Positions 39,925 to 42,514 of a stretch of DNA of 42,514 bases are shown in pieces (position 1 is the stretch's first letter; every line of letters starts with the position of its first letter). The DNA comes from Burkholderiales bacterium (GTDB lineage Bacteria; Pseudomonadota; Gammaproteobacteria; Burkholderiales; Burkholderiaceae_C). Both the position numbers and the translations under genes were made by a program. The stretch lies in assembly GCA_003963005.1 (NCBI GenBank), contig RXJW01000058.1, positions 1-42,514 on the forward strand, read 5' to 3'. The notes below the pieces were generated by a model. The model saw only the letters and a program-made list of their open reading frames with translations, ran no database searches and was not told the DNA's origin.

Positions 39925-41001
39925 TCAAGCGGCCACATGCAGGCCCCTGCTCATCGTTCGAATCTCGATTGAGAAGGACACAAGGAGGCGAACCGCATCG
40001 CGCGCCCTTGCGGAAGGCGCCGCCACCGATTGCCCGCCAAGATGGTCAGCCAGTTCCATGAGCACGTTCAGCGGCAGCACGGCGCTCTCGAACAGCTTGC
40101 CGATGGGCCCGGATGGCTGCTTCCAGGCGAGCTCGGTCATGTGGTCGGCCTGCAAGAACCGAAACTGATCCAGACGCGCGGACGCCGGGGCCTGCCCATG
40201 CTCAGTGATGACGAGGTCGAGCAACCCGATGTATGCGCGGCGGTAGCTGGTGATGAGCTTCCGGATCGTGCGTCTCGCCAGGCGCCCATTGCTGGAGCTG
40301 AGCGCGAATTGCTTGATCTGGCCCCAGTGAAAGACGATCTCGCGACCATTGGAGTCGCGGAACTTTGCGATCAGGGGCGCAGTGGGGGATATCAGCTGCT
40401 GCCGACGAAGACCTTGTTCCGGCTGCTGCTGGTCTTGTGGCGACGGGCGCTCTTTCCCGATGCCTGGTGCCGTGGCATCCGAAGACACCAGCCAGGACGG
40501 AGGTCCGTCGAGTGGCAACTCGTCACGCCGGGCGGCGAACGGAGCCAGCATGCGCTGGAAGTGATCGAGATGCACCTCCGATCGGCCATGCCGTTGAACC
40601 GCAGCGACCCACAGTCGAAGGTATGGCGGGAAGCTGCCGGCGTCTACGGTTGCCAGGGCGCCCAAAGCCAGGTCGAGACAGGCTCTTTCGGTGATCCACG
40701 ACTTCTGATGAGCCAGGACCAAGCCGGCCACGGCGACTGCAAGAATCCCCAGCCGTTCCGCGGACACTGGGACGGACGTATTGCTTTCGACGGCATCCCA
40801 GTAGTTGCCCTCCAGGTCATCAACTCCGAGTGTGTCGACCCAAAGCCAGCTGTTCGACAGGTCGGTAGTTCCCAGCCTGTCGACCCAATGCCAGGTGCTC
40901 TCGACTACGCGCCGCACCCGGTTCTCAGCGAGCGCCAAGGCAAGCCAAGGCAGCTCGTCGGCGAGCGTCCAGAAGGCCTGTTTGCGGTCGAGGCTAGTCA
41001 T
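39925..41001 (-). CDS. Unknown 358-aa protein paired with M41-like peptidase
   Basis: The soluble product has no recognised domain. The N-terminal 40 residues are helical (RKQAFWTLADELPWLALALA) and a Trp-rich part follows (WHWVDRLGTTDLSNSWLWVD). A Pro/Gln-rich linker (about residues 185-205) separates it from a helical C-terminal part (RRTIRKLITSYRRAYIGLLD). The ATG at 41001 overlaps the end of the M41-like gene by eight bases, so the two are coupled in translation. That may mean a substrate, adaptor or inhibitor of the peptidase; this is inference. Confidence 0.6.
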   Translation of the reverse strand: MTSLDRKQAFWTLADELPWLALALAENRVRRVVESTWHWVDRLGTTDLSNSWLWVDTLGVDDLEGNYWDAVESNTSVPVSAERLGILAVAVAGLVLAHQKSWITERACLDLALGALATVDAGSFPPYLRLWVAAVQRHGRSEVHLDHFQRMLAPFAARRDELPLDGPPSWLVSSDATAPGIGKERPSPQDQQQPEQGLRRQQLISPTAPLIAKFRDSNGREIVFHWGQIKQFALSSSNGRLARRTIRKLITSYRRAYIGLLDLVITEHGQAPASARLDQFRFLQADHMTELAWKQPSGPIGKLFESAVLPLNVLMELADHLGGQSVAAPSARARDAVRLLVSFSIEIRTMSRGLHVAA

Positions 41002-42064
41002 TGAGAACGCGCCCTTCTCCCTTCAGGCTCGGGAAGCCTGCTGGAATGGAGACTCGCGCCATGAAGGGCGCCAGCGCCTCGGCGTCGAGGCGTCGGTGTT
41101 CGACCAACGCATCGGTCAAGTCCGAGAGCACGTCGAGGTTGTTCTCGAAGAACTCGGCAAGCAGCGCCTCCTGCTCACGCTGCAGGTTGTCCAGCGCCAC
41201 CTTGTTGAGCAGGACCTGATCCGCGCCTTTCGGCTCGTCGTAGAACAGGCCCTTGATGCCGTTCGACAGATAGACATTGGCCAACGTAAGCCACTTGCTG
41301 TAGTCCGACGTTCCGCCCAGCGTTTCGCTTCCCAGCAGCACCCTCTGCGCGACTCTGCCGCCCAACAGCATCAGCATTTGCCACTCGACGAACGTTCGGC
41401 GGACCTCCAGGTGATCGCCATCACCCACACCGGTCACATAGCCGAGCGAGCCTGTCTCATGGTCCAGCTCGACCACCACGACGAAGTGGGCGGGCAATGC
41501 AGCCAGGGCTGCGTGCGGGAGCGTGTGCCCTGCCTCGTGGGCCGAGGTGGACCTGATGTCGTTGGCTGACAGTTTCGCCCTGGGGTTGGCCTTCACGTAG
41601 TAGCCTGCAGCGGGCAGTCCGATGCTTTCAAACGAGCGCTCGAGAGCACTGGTTCGCCACGGTGAGCTGGCGAGGCCCAGCGTCACGCGCACGAGGATCA
41701 GCGAGACAGCCACGGCGGTTGCGCTCAGCGCGTCAGCGGTTGCCCACGTGATCACCGAATCGCCCAGTTGAGCGAGTACCGCACACACGCCCGTCAGCAC
41801 GGCGAAGCCGACAACGTAGTCCGACAGCGGCGGCAGGCCACCGAGGGTCAGCGCTCGAAAGCTGGGCACCATGATGACGGCAAGCACGCCCAGGCGTTTG
41901 GTGCAGTCGAAGATGGCGTGAAGTAGCGGGGAGGCATCCTTGTCGAGCTCGATGGACATCGCGAAGAGGAAGACGACCGCAAAGAGCAAGGCCCAGGGCG
42001 CCCATGTGTTGTCGTTCAACCAGTGCTTGATGCGGTCGATTCGCGGAGTGCCCGGACTGCTCAT
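40994..42064 (-). CDS. Membrane protein with FtsH-like M41 peptidase domain, no AAA+
   Basis: The 356-residue protein has four likely membrane helices in residues 1-130 (APWALLFAVVFLFAM; LGVLAVIMVPSFRALTL; YVVGFAVLTGVCAVLAQLG; TAVAVSLILVRVTLGL), then a cytosolic or periplasmic domain with the zinc motif SAHEAGHTLPHAAL (H176, E177, H180), MLLGGRVAQRVLLGSETLGG and the third ligand Asp254 in GGTSDYSKWLTLAN. These match the M41 peptidase of FtsH in order and spacing. FtsH itself has two helices and an AAA+ ATPase before the peptidase; no Walker motif exists here. So it would be an ATP-independent membrane protease. It overlaps the next gene. Confidence 0.8.
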   Translation of the reverse strand: MSSPGTPRIDRIKHWLNDNTWAPWALLFAVVFLFAMSIELDKDASPLLHAIFDCTKRLGVLAVIMVPSFRALTLGGLPPLSDYVVGFAVLTGVCAVLAQLGDSVITWATADALSATAVAVSLILVRVTLGLASSPWRTSALERSFESIGLPAAGYYVKANPRAKLSANDIRSTSAHEAGHTLPHAALAALPAHFVVVVELDHETGSLGYVTGVGDGDHLEVRRTFVEWQMLMLLGGRVAQRVLLGSETLGGTSDYSKWLTLANVYLSNGIKGLFYDEPKGADQVLLNKVALDNLQREQEALLAEFFENNLDVLSDLTDALVEHRRLDAEALAPFMARVSIPAGFPSLKGEGRVLND

Positions 42065-42109
42065 GAGGTGCTTCCAGAAGGTGTGTGATGCGAGGCAGCG
42101 CTGTCTCGG

Positions 42110-42514
42110 TCAGCCGGCGGCGCTCAGCGCCAAGCCAAGAGCCCGGCCGGCGCCGCCCTGGCTGGAATCAGCCTGGACCTGCGTCCCGAAGTTGCGCTGC
42201 AGCCAGAAGCACAGCTCGGGAAAGGCGGGCAGGCCGCGGGCCTTGGCGTAGCCGTTCGGTCGCTGGGCGCAGAAGCCGGCGTGGGCCAGGCCGTTGATGC
42301 CGAGGTAGCCCCGCGTGGCCAGCTGCAGGCGCACGAAGGCTCCATCGCCGTCGTACTCATCGTCTTGAATGATGGACTTCGGCGGCAGCCCCAGGTGCTG
42401 GCCAGCAGCCCAGGCCCAGGCCGTGGCCTCCGGGTCGCTGCACTGAAGGGCGGCGCGCTGCAGCTCACCATCCGGGTCCTGGGCGAAGTCGACGTGCTCG
42501 CAAACGAGCCGCTG
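42110..42514 (-). CDS. Hypothetical protein, 5' end outside window
   Basis: The frame is open to the right edge (134 residues seen, N-terminus missing). It has good coding character (ATAWAWAAGQHLGLPPKSII, AFVRLQLATRGYLGINGLAH, FPELCFWLQRNFGTQVQADS). The internal ATG-like start giving 74 residues is not the real start. Family not recognised. It lies 45 bases before the M41-like gene on the same strand. Confidence 0.6.
   Translation of the reverse strand, partial: QRLVCEHVDFAQDPDGELQRAALQCSDPEATAWAWAAGQHLGLPPKSIIQDDEYDGDGAFVRLQLATRGYLGINGLAHAGFCAQRPNGYAKARGLPAFPELCFWLQRNFGTQVQADSSQGGAGRALGLALSAAG

Noticed and set aside
1..42514. CRISPR arrays, rRNA genes, integrase or conjugation genes
   Set aside because: No regularly spaced repeats, no rRNA-like stretches and no tyrosine/serine recombinase or type IV secretion motifs were seen in any frame.

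Overview
The window is GC-rich DNA carried mostly by short, tightly packed genes of unknown function, broken up by resistance cargo, two insertion sequences and defence-type genes. Protein style (BPSL0761-type small protein, chrBAC chromate operon, HME-type RND metal efflux, GTG starts, strong GC3 bias) suggests a genomic island or integrative element in a Burkholderiales-type betaproteobacterium. No rRNA, complete tRNA, CRISPR array, integrase or conjugation gene is visible, so the element type is inferred from style only.

Layout. 1-7.5 kb: a minus-strand string of about fourteen small genes, many overlapping by 1-4 bases, including a DGQHR-domain (DndB-like) protein, a DUF262-type DGQQR protein, several small membrane or exported proteins and a tiny zinc-ribbon protein. 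7.6-9.3 kb: a less GC-rich 355-codon gene, a divergent small HTH protein, and a strong hairpin next to a sequence resembling a tmRNA 3' end (possible attachment-site remnant). 9.3-11.6 kb: an IS21-family istA/istB pair. 11.7-15.2 kb: more small island genes, two XRE regulators, a BPSL0761-like protein and a membrane protein.

15.3-22.6 kb is the most interesting part. Two genes form a translationally coupled pair on the minus strand: a caspase-like protease fused to a Ski2/Hel308-like helicase (about 1005 residues before disruption), and a 469-residue partner with an Abi_C-like C-terminal region. The helicase gene is cut in two by an IS3-family element at 18711-20023, with clear terminal inverted repeats and a 4-bp target duplication (GGAA). 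Removing the element and one GGAA restores an open frame across helicase motif Ia. Upstream lie a RES/Xre toxin-antitoxin pair and a short protein that resembles the start of the DNA polymerase beta clamp.

22.8-36.1 kb is metal cargo. A plus-strand chromate operon (chrB, chrA, SOD-rhodanese fusion, Cj0069-like protein) has a promoter and palindrome abutting the chrB ATG, predicting a leaderless mRNA. A convergent minus-strand operon encodes a CzcI-like His/Asp-rich exported protein, TolC-type channel, two proteins sharing a [13 protein letters not shown] motif (one is the periplasmic adaptor), an HME-type RND pump, two periplasmic proteins, an EamA transporter with a long His-rich tail, and a lipoprotein.

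36.4-42.5 kb: a TIGR02391/HEPN-like gene, an 820-bp stretch with decayed coding sequence and inverted repeats, then a minus-strand string of unknown genes including a membrane protein with an FtsH-like M41 peptidase domain but no AAA+ domain, and a gene truncated by the right window edge.
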